A stretch of DNA of 64,000 bases from Paracoccus aestuariivivens (GCF_009711225.1 NZ_WMIE01000001.1:992001-1056000); one strand, 5' to 3'; positions 1 through 10,181 are shown, counted from the stretch's first letter. A program made the numbers and translations. The notes: generated by a model not told the origin, from the sequence alone.

Positions 1-1247
1 CGGATGATCGCGAGGAACCTGTGATCGTCAAGAACCTCGAGAACATTCAAGGCGATGAACGCGATGTGATGTTATTCTCGATCACCTTCGGTCCCGATCA
101 GGCGGGCAAGCTGTCGATGAGTTTCGGCGCGGTCAACAACGATGGCGGTGAACGGCGGCTCAATGTTGCCGTCACGCGGGCAAGGGCCGAATTGCACGTA
201 TTCAGTTCGATCAGCGCCGACCAGATTGACCTGACCCGCACCAAGGCCCGCGGCGTTCGCGATCTCAGGGCGTTTCTGGACTACGCCCAGCGAGGCGCGG
301 TTGCTTTGGCGGGGCAGGATCTGGGTTCGCTTGGCGGTGTGGAATCCCCGTTCGAGGCTGCCGTCGCAGACGCGTTATCCGCCAAAGGCTGGGAGTTACA
401 CAGCCAGATCGGCGTGTCGGGATTCCGGATTGATCTGGGTGTTCGCCATCCCGATCACGCGGGGGCGTGGTTGGCTGGAATCGAGTGCGACGGCGCGACC
501 TATCATAGCGCCGCGACGGCGCGGGATCGCGACCGCGTCCGACAGGCGGTCCTTGAGGGCTTGGGTTGGAAAATCCTGCGGATCTGGTCAACCGATTGGT
601 TCCGCAATCCCGCCGACACCGCAGCGCGTATCGACGCGGCCCTGCGAGAGGTGCTGGAAAATGACCGGAACCGGCGAAGTGCGTTGAACCGGATCGAGGC
701 CCAGCCCAAGGCCGAGCCGGAACATCCGCCGGAAGCGGATCGGCCCGAGCAGTTCGCCTCGGCCCAGGTGGACGCATTCCGACCCGACGCCGAGCGATTC
801 TTCGACAGCAGCTACGCGCCGGTGCTTGCCGGACTGATCGACGGAATTCTGGTGCGCGAAGGCCCGATGACCGCCACTGCTTTGTCACGACGCATCGCGC
901 AGGAGCATGGCTGGCAGCGAACGGGCGGACGGATTCAGGCCCGTGTTTCCGAGTTGCAACATCTGCTCGATGTGACCGAGGAGGACGGTCAAAGTTTCCT
1001 GTGGGTGAAAGGGGCAGTGGCCGAGCGGGTTACTTTCCGCGGGCTTTCGGGGCGCAATCTGCGCGACGTTTCGCGGGTCGAAATCGCCTCGGTCGAGGAT
1101 CGGCATGCCGACCGGATTGCCCGCGCCGAAGATCCGGTGCTTGAACTCTCGCGGTTGCTGGGGGTCTCGCGATTGTCGCAGGACGCGCGCGATTATCTGC
1201 AGTCCTGTCGGGACTGGCGGGCCAACCGGATCGCCGTCGTCGACTAG
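1..1247 (+). CDS. SF1 helicase with Vsr-like nuclease and DUF3320, C-terminal part (5' end outside window)
   Basis: The frame is open from base 3, so the gene starts upstream of the window and only about 414 C-terminal residues are visible. Seen: the late SF1 helicase motifs KNLENIQGDERDV and LNVAVTRAR; then a Vsr/PD-(D/E)XK-like nuclease fold (FEAAVADAL, FRIDLGV, IECDGATYHS, WKILRIWSTDW); then a C-terminal region matching DUF3320. This order is that of the very long DUF4011/AAA/Vsr/DUF3320 helicases. Family knowledge: their role is not settled, but such helicase-nuclease proteins are often found in defence contexts. Inference: a DNA-unwinding nuclease, possibly anti-phage. The GTG at 21 lies inside a conserved motif and is not a real start. 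The gene ends about 100 bases before the RraA-like gene. Confidence 0.85.
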   Translation, partial: DDREEPVIVKNLENIQGDERDVMLFSITFGPDQAGKLSMSFGAVNNDGGERRLNVAVTRARAELHVFSSISADQIDLTRTKARGVRDLRAFLDYAQRGAVALAGQDLGSLGGVESPFEAAVADALSAKGWELHSQIGVSGFRIDLGVRHPDHAGAWLAGIECDGATYHSAATARDRDRVRQAVLEGLGWKILRIWSTDWFRNPADTAARIDAALREVLENDRNRRSALNRIEAQPKAEPEHPPEADRPEQFASAQVDAFRPDAERFFDSSYAPVLAGLIDGILVREGPMTATALSRRIAQEHGWQRTGGRIQARVSELQHLLDVTEEDGQSFLWVKGAVAERVTFRGLSGRNLRDVSRVEIASVEDRHADRIARAEDPVLELSRLLGVSRLSQDARDYLQSCRDWRANRIAVVD

Positions 1248-1352
1248 GACTTGCCGTTTGTCGCGGGAATGATGCGAAAGGGGCTTCAAGCTGACGGCGT
1301 TCCGGTACAACCTGCGGCGGATTTTCGAGGTTCGCAGGAGCGTGGTTTAAGC

Positions 1353-1988
1353 ATGATGACCGAGATCGTTGATATTCCGCAGGCGCTGGTTGATCGCTGG
1401 CGTCGCATTCCGGTTCCGGTGATCGTCGATCTGGCCGCTGAATGTCAGATTGACATCGCGATCCGGCCGCTTTGTCCCGCCGGACAGCAACCCGCGCTTT
1501 TCGGGCGTGCCGTCACGGCGCGCTGTGCGCCTCCGGACTTCGGGGCAGTGCTGCGGGCGATCGGCTTGATGCAGAAGGGCGATGTTCTGTTGATCGACGC
1601 TGCCGGCATTGCGGAATGGGCGATGGTCGGCGACGTTCTGGGGGGCCACCTGCACCGGATCGGCGCGGCAGGGATCGTTTGTGACGGCGCGGTGCGCGAC
1701 ACTGGCGCTCTTGCGGGCATGTCGGGTCTGTCGGTTTATTCCCGACATATCAATCCGCGCGGTCCTGTCGGCATTGCAGGGACCGAGGTTAACCGGCCGG
1801 TCACGATTGGCGGTTGCGTAGTGAACCCGCGCGATCTGATCATTGGCGATGACGACGGGTTGGCCGTTCTGAACGCAACCCATGCGGCGGCGCTGATCGA
1901 CAAGGCTGAAGCCAAGCTTGTGCTGGAAGCCGAGTGGACCCGCAGGCTTGGAGCCGACGAGCCGATCGGTCAAATCTTCGGTTTGTAA
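1353..1988 (+). CDS. RraA-like / 4-hydroxy-4-methyl-2-oxoglutarate aldolase family protein
   Basis: A 211-residue protein with the family core GDVLGGHLHRIGAAG followed by CDGAVRD, where the Arg and Asp bind substrate and a divalent metal. The family includes HMG/CHA aldolase, oxaloacetate decarboxylases and RraA-type regulators that lack enzyme activity. The ATG at 1353 is chosen because AGGAG lies just upstream (1336-1340) and the protein then begins at the usual family N-terminus; the frame is open further upstream but without homology. HMG aldolase belongs to protocatechuate 4,5-cleavage, while the neighbouring pca genes serve the ortho pathway, so a link to aromatic catabolism is only suggestive. 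It converges with the asparaginase gene. Confidence 0.82.
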   Translation: MMTEIVDIPQALVDRWRRIPVPVIVDLAAECQIDIAIRPLCPAGQQPALFGRAVTARCAPPDFGAVLRAIGLMQKGDVLLIDAAGIAEWAMVGDVLGGHLHRIGAAGIVCDGAVRDTGALAGMSGLSVYSRHINPRGPVGIAGTEVNRPVTIGGCVVNPRDLIIGDDDGLAVLNATHAAALIDKAEAKLVLEAEWTRRLGADEPIGQIFGL

Positions 1989-2026
1989 GGCTTGAGCCAG
2001 CCTGCGACTATGGGCCGAAGGAGGCT

Positions 2027-2950
2027 TTACGCGAAGGCTTGGCGAATTTCGTCCCGCGTGGCGCCATTCGCCAGCAATGCCGCCAGAAGTATTCGGGCCT
2101 GACCGGGGCGTAGCAGGCGCGAATGGATCGCTCCGGCTTGTCCCAGATCATGCCCGCCGCCGCCGCCGCCATAGGTCGGGGTTAGGCTGCCCTCAGGGAC
2201 GCGGCTCGAGACGATGACCGGTACGCCCGAAGTCACCGCACGGGAAACGCCTTCGACGATCTCGGGCGTGGCATTGCCCGAACCCAAGGCACATAGGATG
2301 ATGCCTTGTGCGCCTGCGGCAAGGCTTGCATCCAGATGAATTGCATCCGCACCCGGATGGACCGCAACGATATCGACGCGCTGACCCGCGACCGACGCGG
2401 GCAGGGCGAGAGAGGGCGCTTTGCTGCGACCCGCCAAGGCAAAGGCATCGGCACGGTCCGAACCGGCTTTGTAAAGCCCCCAGACCGGAAGCACGCGACC
2501 ACCAAACGCCAGTCGCACGCCGGACTGCTGCAAAGCTTCGTGCAGGGCGTCGGCAAGATTTATCGAGCCGTCGGCATGGGTGCTGTCCGAGGAAAACTGC
2601 GCTCCGGTGAAGATCACCGGTTTTCCGGCATTGTGTTGAAGCTGGACCAGAAGCGAGGTTTCCTCCATCGCATCGGTCCCGTGCATGACAACGATGCCTG
2701 CGATATCGGGGTCGGCCATTTGCTTGGCTACGGCATCGCTGATCGCCTGCATGTCGGAGAAAGTTAGGGACGAAGAATCCTTCGCCAGCAACTCGATGGC
2801 GCGCAACCGCAACGGCTGGGGCGGCAGCAGGTCCAGCAGCGCCTGTCCTGTCAGGGCAGGGCTGGCCGCGCCGTTGTCATCCTTGCGGCTGGCGATAGTT
2901 CCACCCGTCGCGATGACGGCGACGAGTGGTAATTTTTGCGGGCTTGTCAA
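2027..2950 (-). CDS. L-asparaginase (type I/II asparaginase family)
   Basis: A 307-residue asparaginase that should hydrolyse L-asparagine to aspartate and ammonia. Seen: the first catalytic-threonine motif ATGGTIAS near residue 14 and the second motif [12 protein letters not shown], both in the expected places; no signal peptide, so cytoplasmic. The start is taken as TTG at 2950, whose last two bases are shared with the TGA stop of the permease upstream (TTGA, 4-base overlap). This gives the normal family N-terminus; the longer upstream frame has no homology. Overlap with the permease implies translational coupling and one uptake-and-hydrolysis operon. There is a glycine run ([10 protein letters not shown]) near the C-terminus. 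Confidence 0.9.
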   Translation of the reverse strand: MTSPQKLPLVAVIATGGTIASRKDDNGAASPALTGQALLDLLPPQPLRLRAIELLAKDSSSLTFSDMQAISDAVAKQMADPDIAGIVVMHGTDAMEETSLLVQLQHNAGKPVIFTGAQFSSDSTHADGSINLADALHEALQQSGVRLAFGGRVLPVWGLYKAGSDRADAFALAGRSKAPSLALPASVAGQRVDIVAVHPGADAIHLDASLAAGAQGIILCALGSGNATPEIVEGVSRAVTSGVPVIVSSRVPEGSLTPTYGGGGGGHDLGQAGAIHSRLLRPGQARILLAALLANGATRDEIRQAFA

Positions 2951-4410
2951 AGCCGGAACTCCGTTTCTCCATGCGCGCGGGAAATGGCATGGATGCGGTC
3001 GCGCGACAGATGCCATCCTATGGTCAGAGCCGGGGCAATGACCAGAAGCGACGCGACGGTCCATGTCCCGATGGGGTAATCAAAGGCCATCAAAACGACA
3101 ACGCCCAGAAGGAAGGCAAGTGTGACGATGCCGGTGAAGGGCGCGCCGAACATCCGGAAGTCGGGTCGCTGCATCTTGCCCTGCTTGGCAAGATACCAAA
3201 GCTTGAGCTGGCACAGCACGATGACTGCCCATGCGGTAATGATTCCAAGCGCCGCAACGTTCATTGCGATCTCGAACGCCGCGTCGGGAACCAGCCCGTT
3301 CATGACGACGCCCAGAACCGTTACGGCGGCGGTCACAGCGATTCCCAAATAGGGAACGCCCTGACGGTTCATTCGGCCCAATGCGGCAGGTGCCGAACCC
3401 GAGATTGCCATCGAATGCAGGATGCGTCCGGTCGAGTACAGGCCGGCGTTCAACGACGACAGCACCGCTGTCAGAACGACCAGATTCATGATGATGTCGG
3501 CACCCTCGATCCCGATTGCGCCGAAGAAGGTGACGAAGGGACTCTCGCCGGATTTATAGGCGGTATAGGGCAGCAACAAGGACAGAAGCAGAACCGATCC
3601 GACATAGAAGACGACAAGGCGCAGCACGACCGTGCGGATGGCGCGGGGCATGACCTGACGCGGGTCTTGGGTCTCGCCGGCGGCGGTCCCGATCAGCTCG
3701 ACCGAGGCATAGGCAAAGACGACGCCCTGTATCACCAGCATCGCGGGCAGCACGCCATGCGGGAACAGCCCGCCACCTTCCGAGATCAGATGCAACCCCG
3801 GCGTATGGCCCGCGACCGGAGTACCGGTCAGCACGAACCAGATGCCGATGCAAAGGAAGGACAACAGCGACAGAACCTTGATCAGGCTGAACCAGAACTC
3901 CAGCTCGCCAAAAACCTTGACCGACAGCATGTTCATCGCCAGCACGACGACCAGAGCGGTCAGGGCGAAAACCCATTGGTCGATTCCGGCCAACCACGGA
4001 ACGTAGGCCTTGAAAAAATTCATGTAGACTGCGACGGCAGTGACATCCGCGACCGAGGTCATCGCCCAGTTCAGCCAGTACATCCAGCCCGCCGCAAAGG
4101 CGAGTTTCTCGCCGTAGAACTCGCGGGCATAGGACACGAAGGAGCCTGAACTGGGGCGATGCATGATCAACTCGCCCAAGGCGCGCAGCACCAGAAACGC
4201 GAAGAAGCCGCAAAGGGCGTGCACCAGCACCAATGACGGCCCGGCAACCGCTAGCCTGCCACCCGCGCCCAGAAACAGTCCGGTCCCGATGGCTCCTCCG
4301 ATCGCGATCATCTGGATCTGGCGCGGTTTAAGCTTTTTCTGAAAACCGGCTTCTTCCTGGCGGTAGATTTGCCCATCGGGGGGCGTGGGGTATCGATTGG
4401 ACGCTGACAT
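2947..4410 (-). CDS. ansP: L-asparagine permease (APC family)
   Basis: A 487-residue inner-membrane amino-acid/proton symporter of the APC superfamily with about 12 hydrophobic segments. The substrate-backbone motif [13 protein letters not shown] is at residues 38-50, and the stretches [14 protein letters not shown] and [11 protein letters not shown] are characteristic of AnsP among amino-acid permeases. The ATG at 4410 is preferred: AGGA lies about nine bases upstream and the protein then starts with the usual short cytoplasmic tail. The frame extends further upstream without homology. It is the first gene of a two-gene operon with asparaginase. A palindrome at 4481-4491 lies in the leader and may control it. 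Confidence 0.9.
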   Translation of the reverse strand: MSASNRYPTPPDGQIYRQEEAGFQKKLKPRQIQMIAIGGAIGTGLFLGAGGRLAVAGPSLVLVHALCGFFAFLVLRALGELIMHRPSSGSFVSYAREFYGEKLAFAAGWMYWLNWAMTSVADVTAVAVYMNFFKAYVPWLAGIDQWVFALTALVVVLAMNMLSVKVFGELEFWFSLIKVLSLLSFLCIGIWFVLTGTPVAGHTPGLHLISEGGGLFPHGVLPAMLVIQGVVFAYASVELIGTAAGETQDPRQVMPRAIRTVVLRLVVFYVGSVLLLSLLLPYTAYKSGESPFVTFFGAIGIEGADIIMNLVVLTAVLSSLNAGLYSTGRILHSMAISGSAPAALGRMNRQGVPYLGIAVTAAVTVLGVVMNGLVPDAAFEIAMNVAALGIITAWAVIVLCQLKLWYLAKQGKMQRPDFRMFGAPFTGIVTLAFLLGVVVLMAFDYPIGTWTVASLLVIAPALTIGWHLSRDRIHAISRAHGETEFRL

Positions 4411-4480
4411 CGTGATCCTGGTTCCTTCCTCCGCTGGTCGGGAACTGTTTGCCGCGACCACACCACTTCCAGTTGTAAAG

Positions 4481-4491
4481 CTGTCTGACAG
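4481..4491. promoter_or_regulatory. Candidate operator upstream of the asparagine permease
   Basis: The 11-base palindrome CTGTCTGACAG sits about 70 bases upstream of the permease start, between the terminator of the pca operon and the permease leader. Its core TGTC-N-GACA resembles GntR-family boxes, but no GntR gene is nearby. Promoter elements are not clear. Low confidence. Confidence 0.3.
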
Positions 4492-4529
4492 ATTTGAGCC
4501 TGTTAGGGGTTTGATCGACGCAGCGTCAA

Positions 4530-4564
4530 GAAAAAATTTACCGCGGCCCGAAATCGGACCGCGG
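4530..4564 (-). terminator. Rho-independent terminator of the pca operon
   Basis: On the minus strand a 24-base hairpin (4564-4541) with CCGCGG arms and inner CCGA/TCGG pairing is followed by TAAATTTTTT (4540-4531). It lies about 45 bases after the thiolase stop and before the asparagine permease, so it should end the pcaIJF transcript. Confidence 0.85.
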
Positions 4565-4610
4565 CGAGGGCAGGTTGTTCGATGGATTAGGAACCGCGTT
4601 CCGGTCCGGT

Positions 4611-5810
4611 TCAGACTTTTTCCAGCGCGATGGCGATGCCTTGTCCGACCCCGATGCACATGGTCGAAAGCGAACGTTTACTGCCGTTTAGCTGCATTTC
4701 CAGCGCAGCAGTTCCGGCAATGCGCGCGCCTGACATACCCAACGGATGGCCAAGGGCAATGGCGCCGCCGTTCGGGTTCACGCGCGGGTCATCATCCGCG
4801 ATGCCCAGATCGCGCAGCGTTGCCAGACCTTGTGCGGCAAAGGCCTCGTTCAATTCGATGACATCGAAATCGGCCTGCGTCAGACCCAGTCGCGCCAGCA
4901 GTTTTTTTGAGGCAGGCGCGGGTCCGATTCCCATGATGCGGGGAGGCACGCCAGCGGTCGCTCCGCCCAACACGCGGGCAATCGGGGTAAGGCCGAATTT
5001 GCGGGCAGTTTCCTCGGTTGCGAGGATCAGCGCCGCTGCGCCGTCATTCACTCCCGAGGCATTGCCCGCCGTGACCGATCCGCCTTCGAACAGGGGCCTC
5101 AGCTTGGCCAGTGCTTCGGCCGAGGTGGTGCGGGGGTGCTCGTCCCGATCCACGACAAGGGCATCTCCCTTGCGCTGGGGAATCGTGACCGGCGTGATTT
5201 CACGCGCAAGACGACCGTTCCCTTGCGCGGCTGCGGCCTTGGCCTGCGAGGCCAGCGCCATCGCGTCCTGATCCTCGCGCGAAATGCCGAAATCATCCGC
5301 CACGTTCTGGCCGGTCTGCGGCATGGAATCGACGCCATAGGCCTTTTCCATCAGCGGGTTCACGAAGCGCCAGCCGATTGTCGTGTCGTAGATCTCGGCG
5401 TTGCGCGAAAATGCCGTATCGGCCTTGGGCATGACAAAAGGAGCGCGCGACATCGACTCGACGCCACCGGCGATCATCAGACTGGCTTCACCGGCCTTGA
5501 TTGCACGGGCTGCCGCAAGAACGGCGTCCATGCCCGAGCCGCACAGGCGGTTGATCGTGGTGCCGGTCACATCGACGGGCAGGCCCGCAAGCAGCGCCGA
5601 CATGCGCGCGACGTTGCGGTTATCCTCTCCTGCCTGATTGGCGCAGCCATAGATCACATCATCGACGGCGGCCCAATCGACCGAAAGGTTGCGTTCCATC
5701 AACGCTTTCAGCGGGATAGCGCCCAGATCATCGGCGCGGACCGATGATAATGCCCCTCCGAACCGGCCAATCGGGGTGCGGATGTAATCGCAGATAAAGA
5801 CTTCGGTCAT
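4611..5810 (-). CDS. pcaF: 3-oxoadipyl-CoA thiolase
   Basis: A 399-residue thiolase that cleaves 3-oxoadipyl-CoA with CoA into succinyl-CoA and acetyl-CoA, the last step of the beta-ketoadipate pathway. Catalytic residues are visible: nucleophilic Cys90 in [10 protein letters not shown], His355 in LGHPLGMSG and Cys385 in [10 protein letters not shown]. The N-terminal stretches [13 protein letters not shown] and [16 protein letters not shown] are typical of PcaF rather than of biosynthetic acetoacetyl-CoA thiolases. It directly follows pcaIJ, one base after the pcaJ stop, which fixes the assignment. The order on the minus strand is pcaI-pcaJ-pcaF, ended by a strong terminator. Confidence 0.93.
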   Translation of the reverse strand: MTEVFICDYIRTPIGRFGGALSSVRADDLGAIPLKALMERNLSVDWAAVDDVIYGCANQAGEDNRNVARMSALLAGLPVDVTGTTINRLCGSGMDAVLAAARAIKAGEASLMIAGGVESMSRAPFVMPKADTAFSRNAEIYDTTIGWRFVNPLMEKAYGVDSMPQTGQNVADDFGISREDQDAMALASQAKAAAAQGNGRLAREITPVTIPQRKGDALVVDRDEHPRTTSAEALAKLRPLFEGGSVTAGNASGVNDGAAALILATEETARKFGLTPIARVLGGATAGVPPRIMGIGPAPASKKLLARLGLTQADFDVIELNEAFAAQGLATLRDLGIADDDPRVNPNGGAIALGHPLGMSGARIAGTAALEMQLNGSKRSLSTMCIGVGQGIAIALEKV

Positions 5811-5811
5811 G

Positions 5812-6480
5812 TTAAAGCTCCGGAACGATCAGGTCGCCGATTTCGCCATCAAGGTGCAGTTCGGCCCCCGTCATGGCGCGTAAATCGTCGAGGGAAAGCG
5901 ATGGCAGCTTCTCGCGCAAGACGAAATGCCCGTCCCGAATGTCGACCACCGCCAGCGAGGTATAGACACGGGTCACGCAGCCCACACCGGTCAAAGGCAA
6001 GGCGCATTTCTTGACCAGTTTCGGCTTGCCGTCCTTGGTCACATGCTCGGTGATGACGGCGACGCGTTTCGCGCCATGCACCAGATCCATCGCGCCACCA
6101 ACGGCGGGAACGCCTTTCGGGCCGGTGGACCAGTTCGCGAGGTCTCCGGTTTCCGCGACCTCATAGGCACCAAGGATCGCGACGTCCAAATGGCCGCCGC
6201 GCACCATGGCGAAGCTGTCGGCATGGTGGAAAAAGGCCGTTCCGGGCTTGATCGTGACGGCTTTCTTGCCAGCATTGATCAGATCCCAGTCTTCTTCACC
6301 GATGGCAGGAGCCTCGCCGAAGCCGAGAATGCCGTTTTCGGTGTGAAACACCGCCTGACGGCCCGGAGGCTGGAATTTGGCGACCATCTCGGGAAAGCCG
6401 ATGCCGAGGTTGACATAAGCGCCGTCGGCGATGTCCTGTGCGGCGCGCCATGCGATCTGGGTCGAGGTCAATTTGGTCAT
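5812..6480 (-). CDS. pcaJ: 3-oxoadipate CoA-transferase, beta subunit
   Basis: A 222-residue CoA-transferase family I beta subunit. The catalytic glutamate is Glu48 in the motif FHTENGILGFG, which forms the glutamyl-CoA intermediate. With PcaI it transfers CoA from succinyl-CoA to 3-oxoadipate. Its start overlaps the end of pcaI by four bases (ATGA), as expected for two subunits made in equal amounts. An acetoacetate:succinate CoA-transferase would look similar; the adjacent PcaF and PcaR favour 3-oxoadipate. Confidence 0.92.
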   Translation of the reverse strand: MTKLTSTQIAWRAAQDIADGAYVNLGIGFPEMVAKFQPPGRQAVFHTENGILGFGEAPAIGEEDWDLINAGKKAVTIKPGTAFFHHADSFAMVRGGHLDVAILGAYEVAETGDLANWSTGPKGVPAVGGAMDLVHGAKRVAVITEHVTKDGKPKLVKKCALPLTGVGCVTRVYTSLAVVDIRDGHFVLREKLPSLSLDDLRAMTGAELHLDGEIGDLIVPEL

Positions 6481-7211
6481 TCGGCAGCCTCCGGATAGAC
6501 GGCGTTGGCGCGGTTCAGCACTTCTTCTTGCGCGGGATTGGCGACCTGAACGACGGCCTGCACAAAAATGCCGGGGGTGACGACGGTTTCGGGGTCAATC
6601 GAGCCCGGCTCGACGACCTCGCTGACCTGAACAATCGCATTCTTGGCTGCCATGCACATCAAGGGGCCGAAGTTCCGCGCTGCCATGCGATAGGTCAGGT
6701 TGCCAAGCCGGTCGCCACGATCGGCTTTGACCAGCGCGTAATCGGCTTTGAGCCAGCGTTCCTGCACATAGGACCGCCCATCGAATTCCTCGACCTTTTT
6801 GCCCTTGGCTAGGTCGGTGCCATAGCTTGTCGGGGTGTAGAATGCGGGGATACCCGCGCCGCCTGCGCGGATACGCTCGGCCAAGGTGCCTTGGGGAACG
6901 AGTTCCAGTTCGATCTTTCCGGCAAGGTAAAGCTCGGTGAAAACGCGCGGATCGGCGGAACGCGGGAACGAGCAGATCAGCTTTGCGACCATGCCCTGTT
7001 CGATCAACGCAGCCAGCCCGACGTGACCGTTCCCCGCATTGTTGTTCACGACGGTAAGGTTTTTCGGGCTGCCGGTTGTCAGAAAGCGGTCGATCAGCGC
7101 GTGGATCAGTTCGATCGGGGCGCCCGAGCCGCCGAAACCGCCGATCATCACGGTCATCCCGTCTTCGATCCCCGCCACCGCGGTGGCCAGATCGGGAATT
7201 GTCTTGTCCAT
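6477..7211 (-). CDS. pcaI: 3-oxoadipate CoA-transferase, alpha subunit
   Basis: A 244-residue alpha subunit of a family I CoA-transferase with the oxyanion/CoA-binding glycine motif GGFGGSG at residues 24-30. It is the first gene of pcaIJF and diverges from pcaR. The 121-base divergent region holds a 10-base perfect inverted repeat (7288-7322), so expression is probably under PcaR. AGGAGG lies just upstream of the ATG. Confidence 0.92.
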   Translation of the reverse strand: MDKTIPDLATAVAGIEDGMTVMIGGFGGSGAPIELIHALIDRFLTTGSPKNLTVVNNNAGNGHVGLAALIEQGMVAKLICSFPRSADPRVFTELYLAGKIELELVPQGTLAERIRAGGAGIPAFYTPTSYGTDLAKGKKVEEFDGRSYVQERWLKADYALVKADRGDRLGNLTYRMAARNFGPLMCMAAKNAIVQVSEVVEPGSIDPETVVTPGIFVQAVVQVANPAQEEVLNRANAVYPEAAE

Positions 7212-7287
7212 GCGTCCTCCTTTGCGGCCCGAACCGCAAGTTTGCTGCCCTGACCTATAAAGGGATCAACCTTCCGTCCATCGATTT

Positions 7288-7322
7288 TGTGCGATATAGT
7301 TCATTTGTTCGCATATCGCACA
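7288..7322. promoter_or_regulatory. PcaR-type operator between pcaI and pcaR
   Basis: Two perfect 10-base arms, TGTGCGATAT at 7288-7297 and ATATCGCACA at 7313-7322, are separated by 15 bases. The right part, GTTCGCATATCGCAC, closely resembles the published Pseudomonas putida PcaR site GTTCGATAATCGCAC. The right arm ends 10 bases before the pcaR start, so binding could also repress pcaR itself. Confidence 0.75.
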
Positions 7323-7332
7323 TGAGGGTAGG

Positions 7333-8094
7333 ATGAGCATCAACGAACGCGACATTATGGGCGGGCTGGCCAAAGGGTTGCGCGTGATCGAAACGTTCAC
7401 GTCCGAGCGTCCGCGCCAGTCCATCATCGAAGTTGCGGCTGCCTCGGGGCTTGATCGGGCGACGGCGCGACGTTGTCTGCTGACGTTGGCGCATCACGAC
7501 TACGCGGATTATGATGGCAAATTCTTTACCCTGACCCCGCGTATCCTGCGGCTGGGAACGGCCTGCCTTGCAACAATGCCTCTGCCGCAGATCGTTCAGC
7601 CGAATCTTGACCGGCTGTCCGAGGACATTGGCGAAAGCTCTTCGGTTTCCGTGCTGGACGGGGCACAGATCGTCTATGTCGCCCGCGCGGCCCAGCGTCG
7701 GGTGATGTCGATTGCGCTCATGCCCGGGTCGCGTCTGCCTGCGTGGTGTACCTCGATGGGGCGGGTCATGCTCGCGGCCTTGCCCGAGACGGAACTGGCC
7801 CCGGTTCTTGCGCTGGCCCCATTTCCGGCGCGCACCCCGCATACCTTGATAGAGGCGGATCAAATTGTCGCAGAACTGGCCCGCGTCCGCCGTGACGGCT
7901 ACGCCATCATCGACCAAGAAGTTGAATTGGGTCTGCGCTCGATTGCCGTACCGCTGCTGAATGCGCGGGGCAGGGTAATCGCGGCAGTTAATGTCGGCCT
8001 GCCCGCAGCACACGCAAGCAGCGCCGATTTGCGTGAGCATTTTTTGCCGCATCTGCTGAAAATGCAGGGAGAATTGCGGGCATTATTGCATTAG
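7333..8094 (+). CDS. pcaR: IclR-family regulator of beta-ketoadipate genes
   Basis: A 253-residue IclR-family protein. It has an N-terminal winged helix (residues about 12-70, including the recognition helix around LDRATARRCLLTL) and a C-terminal effector domain with the family stretch PAWCTSMGRVMLAALP. The family members PcaR, PcaU and CatR respond to beta-ketoadipate or related acids and activate pca genes. Divergence from pcaIJF and the inverted-repeat operator support the name. The ATG at 7333 follows an AGGG-containing leader. The gene ends only about 50 bases before the insertion-sequence cluster. Confidence 0.9.
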   Translation: MSINERDIMGGLAKGLRVIETFTSERPRQSIIEVAAASGLDRATARRCLLTLAHHDYADYDGKFFTLTPRILRLGTACLATMPLPQIVQPNLDRLSEDIGESSSVSVLDGAQIVYVARAAQRRVMSIALMPGSRLPAWCTSMGRVMLAALPETELAPVLALAPFPARTPHTLIEADQIVAELARVRRDGYAIIDQEVELGLRSIAVPLLNARGRVIAAVNVGLPAAHASSADLREHFLPHLLKMQGELRALLH

Positions 8095-8859
8095 AATCGG
8101 GCCTCGTTCGCGATGTGCGAGGGAGGATTCATGAACGCATCCCTCGACGCAGGGGAATCGCATTTGGGTTTGACGGCCTGAGCAGGGCCTCTTGCGTCGG
8201 AGGGCAGGATGGATTCTGGAGGGCTGACTCAGTCCCTGAAGCCCGGCCGCCATGCAGATATTTCTCTCCGCCTTTGATGACATCCCTGACCCGCGGGCGG
8301 ACAACGCGCGCCATGACCTCGGCGAGTTGCTCGTCATCGCCTTCGTCGCGGTGCTCTGCGGAGCGACAACCTGCGCCGGAATGGCCACGTTCGGCCGAGC
8401 AAAGGAAAGCTTTTTCAGGGACTTTTTGAACCTGAAGCATGCGATCCCCTCGCATGACACCTTCTCGACCGTGTTTCGCATGCTCGACCCCAAGGCGCTC
8501 GACGCGGCCTTCGGCAAGGTGCTGGCCGAGGTGGCGGCGTTGCTGCGCGAGGGGGACGTGATTGCCATTGACGGCAAGGCCCTGCGGGGTGCGCGGGGCA
8601 AGTCCGAAAGCGCGCGCACGCGGATGATGGTGTCGGCCTATGCCGCGCGGCTGCGCCTGACCTTGGCCAGCTGTGCGGCCGACAACGTCCTAGCTCGGGA
8701 ACGAAACGCGGTTTTGGGCGTCAGATCACGGGGCATCCGAGCGATCGGATACCTATTGAATGGTTGCCCAGGCGGGCTCCGCCGTCAAGAAAGTGGTCTC
8801 TGCCATAGCAAATATAGGGTCGGCCTGATTGCCGCCCTCACCGTCCTTAAGACGAGATC

Positions 8860-10181
8860 CTAAATCCCAAGCGAAAGGCCCGAACATTGTCTACGAGGAC
8901 AGGAAGCTGCCTCCACGGCTCTGCAGAGAGGGGTCCTTCCGCCTGGGCTCGTCCCCTCGAAGAAGGGACGATAGGGTTCACCGGATTTGATGACGGCGTG
9001 AATGGTGCGCGCCATCTTTGCGGCGATGGCAGTATAGGCTTTGCGCCGAAGATCCGGATTTTGCCGGTCTTTGGCGATATAACGCTCGAATTTGTCGCGG
9101 AAGCTGTTGGCGTTCTGCAGCACCGCCGTTTGCCCTGCCAGCCACAACGTGCGCCGCAATCGGGCATTGCCATATTTGGAGATTTTGCTTCGGCCGCGGA
9201 ACATTCCGGATTGGACGGTGGCCAGATCCATACCGCAGAACTTCAGGAACTGGCGATGATGGTGGAACCGCCGCAGATCGCCGGTCTCGGCCAAGATGGT
9301 CAGCGCATTGATGGGTCCGATCCCTGGAATGGTGCGAAGCAACTGATAATCCGCCCGGTTGCCCAGCAGTTCGACGGCGCGTTCCTCAATGGCATTGCGC
9401 TGCCGGATCAGGCTACGTCCCTCACCCAGCATCATGCGGAACATGCGAATGGCATCTGAATCTGGCGAAACGGAAGGCCAGTTGACGCCTTCGCTGTCTC
9501 GTAAATATCTGACAACATGAGCGACTTCTCAACCTTGCGCCCGACCACCTCCCAAGCAGACTTGATGAACTCCTCCTTGGTCAGGGCCGAGATCATATGC
9601 GGAGAAGGGAACATCTCGAGGAAGGCCAAGAACCAATCGGTACGCGAGCTGCGATGGAAACGGTCGGCTTCTGGAAAGTAGAGCGGCAGGTAGTGAGTCA
9701 GGATCCGATGCCAAAGTTCAGTCTTGGCGCGTGATACGGCATCATGGGTCTTGGACAATTCTTGAATGTCGTTCGTGCCGGCAACCATCGGGTCTTGGAA
9801 AATCTGCACGGCACCGATCTGCAGCATGTGCAAAATGACCTGGGCATCCTTCGGATCATTCTTGTCCCAGCTGTTGTGCAGGGCCTCCCGTGTGCGGGCG
9901 AGGGCGACCGAGGACACCAGCTTCAGGTCGAACCCGGCGACGCCAAGATGATACGTCAGCACACGATGATAATTGCCTGTGGCCTCAAACCCGATCCGGA
10001 CCGGCAGGCTATAGTCCCGCAAGATCGCGATCAGACGCAAAAAGTCATCAGTGCTGTTCGTGATCGTCAGGCGCCGCCGCCGCGTCTTTCCTGGGACAGA
10101 AATCAGCACCTCGTGCCGGTGTTTGGAAATGTCGATGCCTACCAGAACACGGGCATCCGAAGTATGCTCAACCTTGGCCAT
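8860..10181 (-). pseudogene. IS110-family transposase, frameshifted
   Basis: The first part (10181 down to about 9465) carries the RuvC-like DEDD domain with VGIDISKHRHEV, FEATGNYHR and DKNDPKDAQVI. The second part (about 9465 to 8860) carries the C-terminal Transposase_20 domain with LRTIPGIGPINALTIL and GRSKISKYGNARLRR. The two are in different frames: one G appears to be missing near 9465 (GGCCTTCCGTTTCG where GGCCTTCCGGTTTCG would read through). The total length is 1322 bases, one short of a full frame. The site is not an obvious programmed-frameshift heptamer, so it is called a pseudogene. The start ATG at 10181 gives the usual family N-terminus MAKVEH. Confidence 0.85.

Noticed and set aside
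2926..4149. 407-codon plus-strand frame opposite the asparagine permease
   Set aside because: Asp/Gln/His-rich shadow without motifs; the permease frame has a clear membrane-helix pattern.
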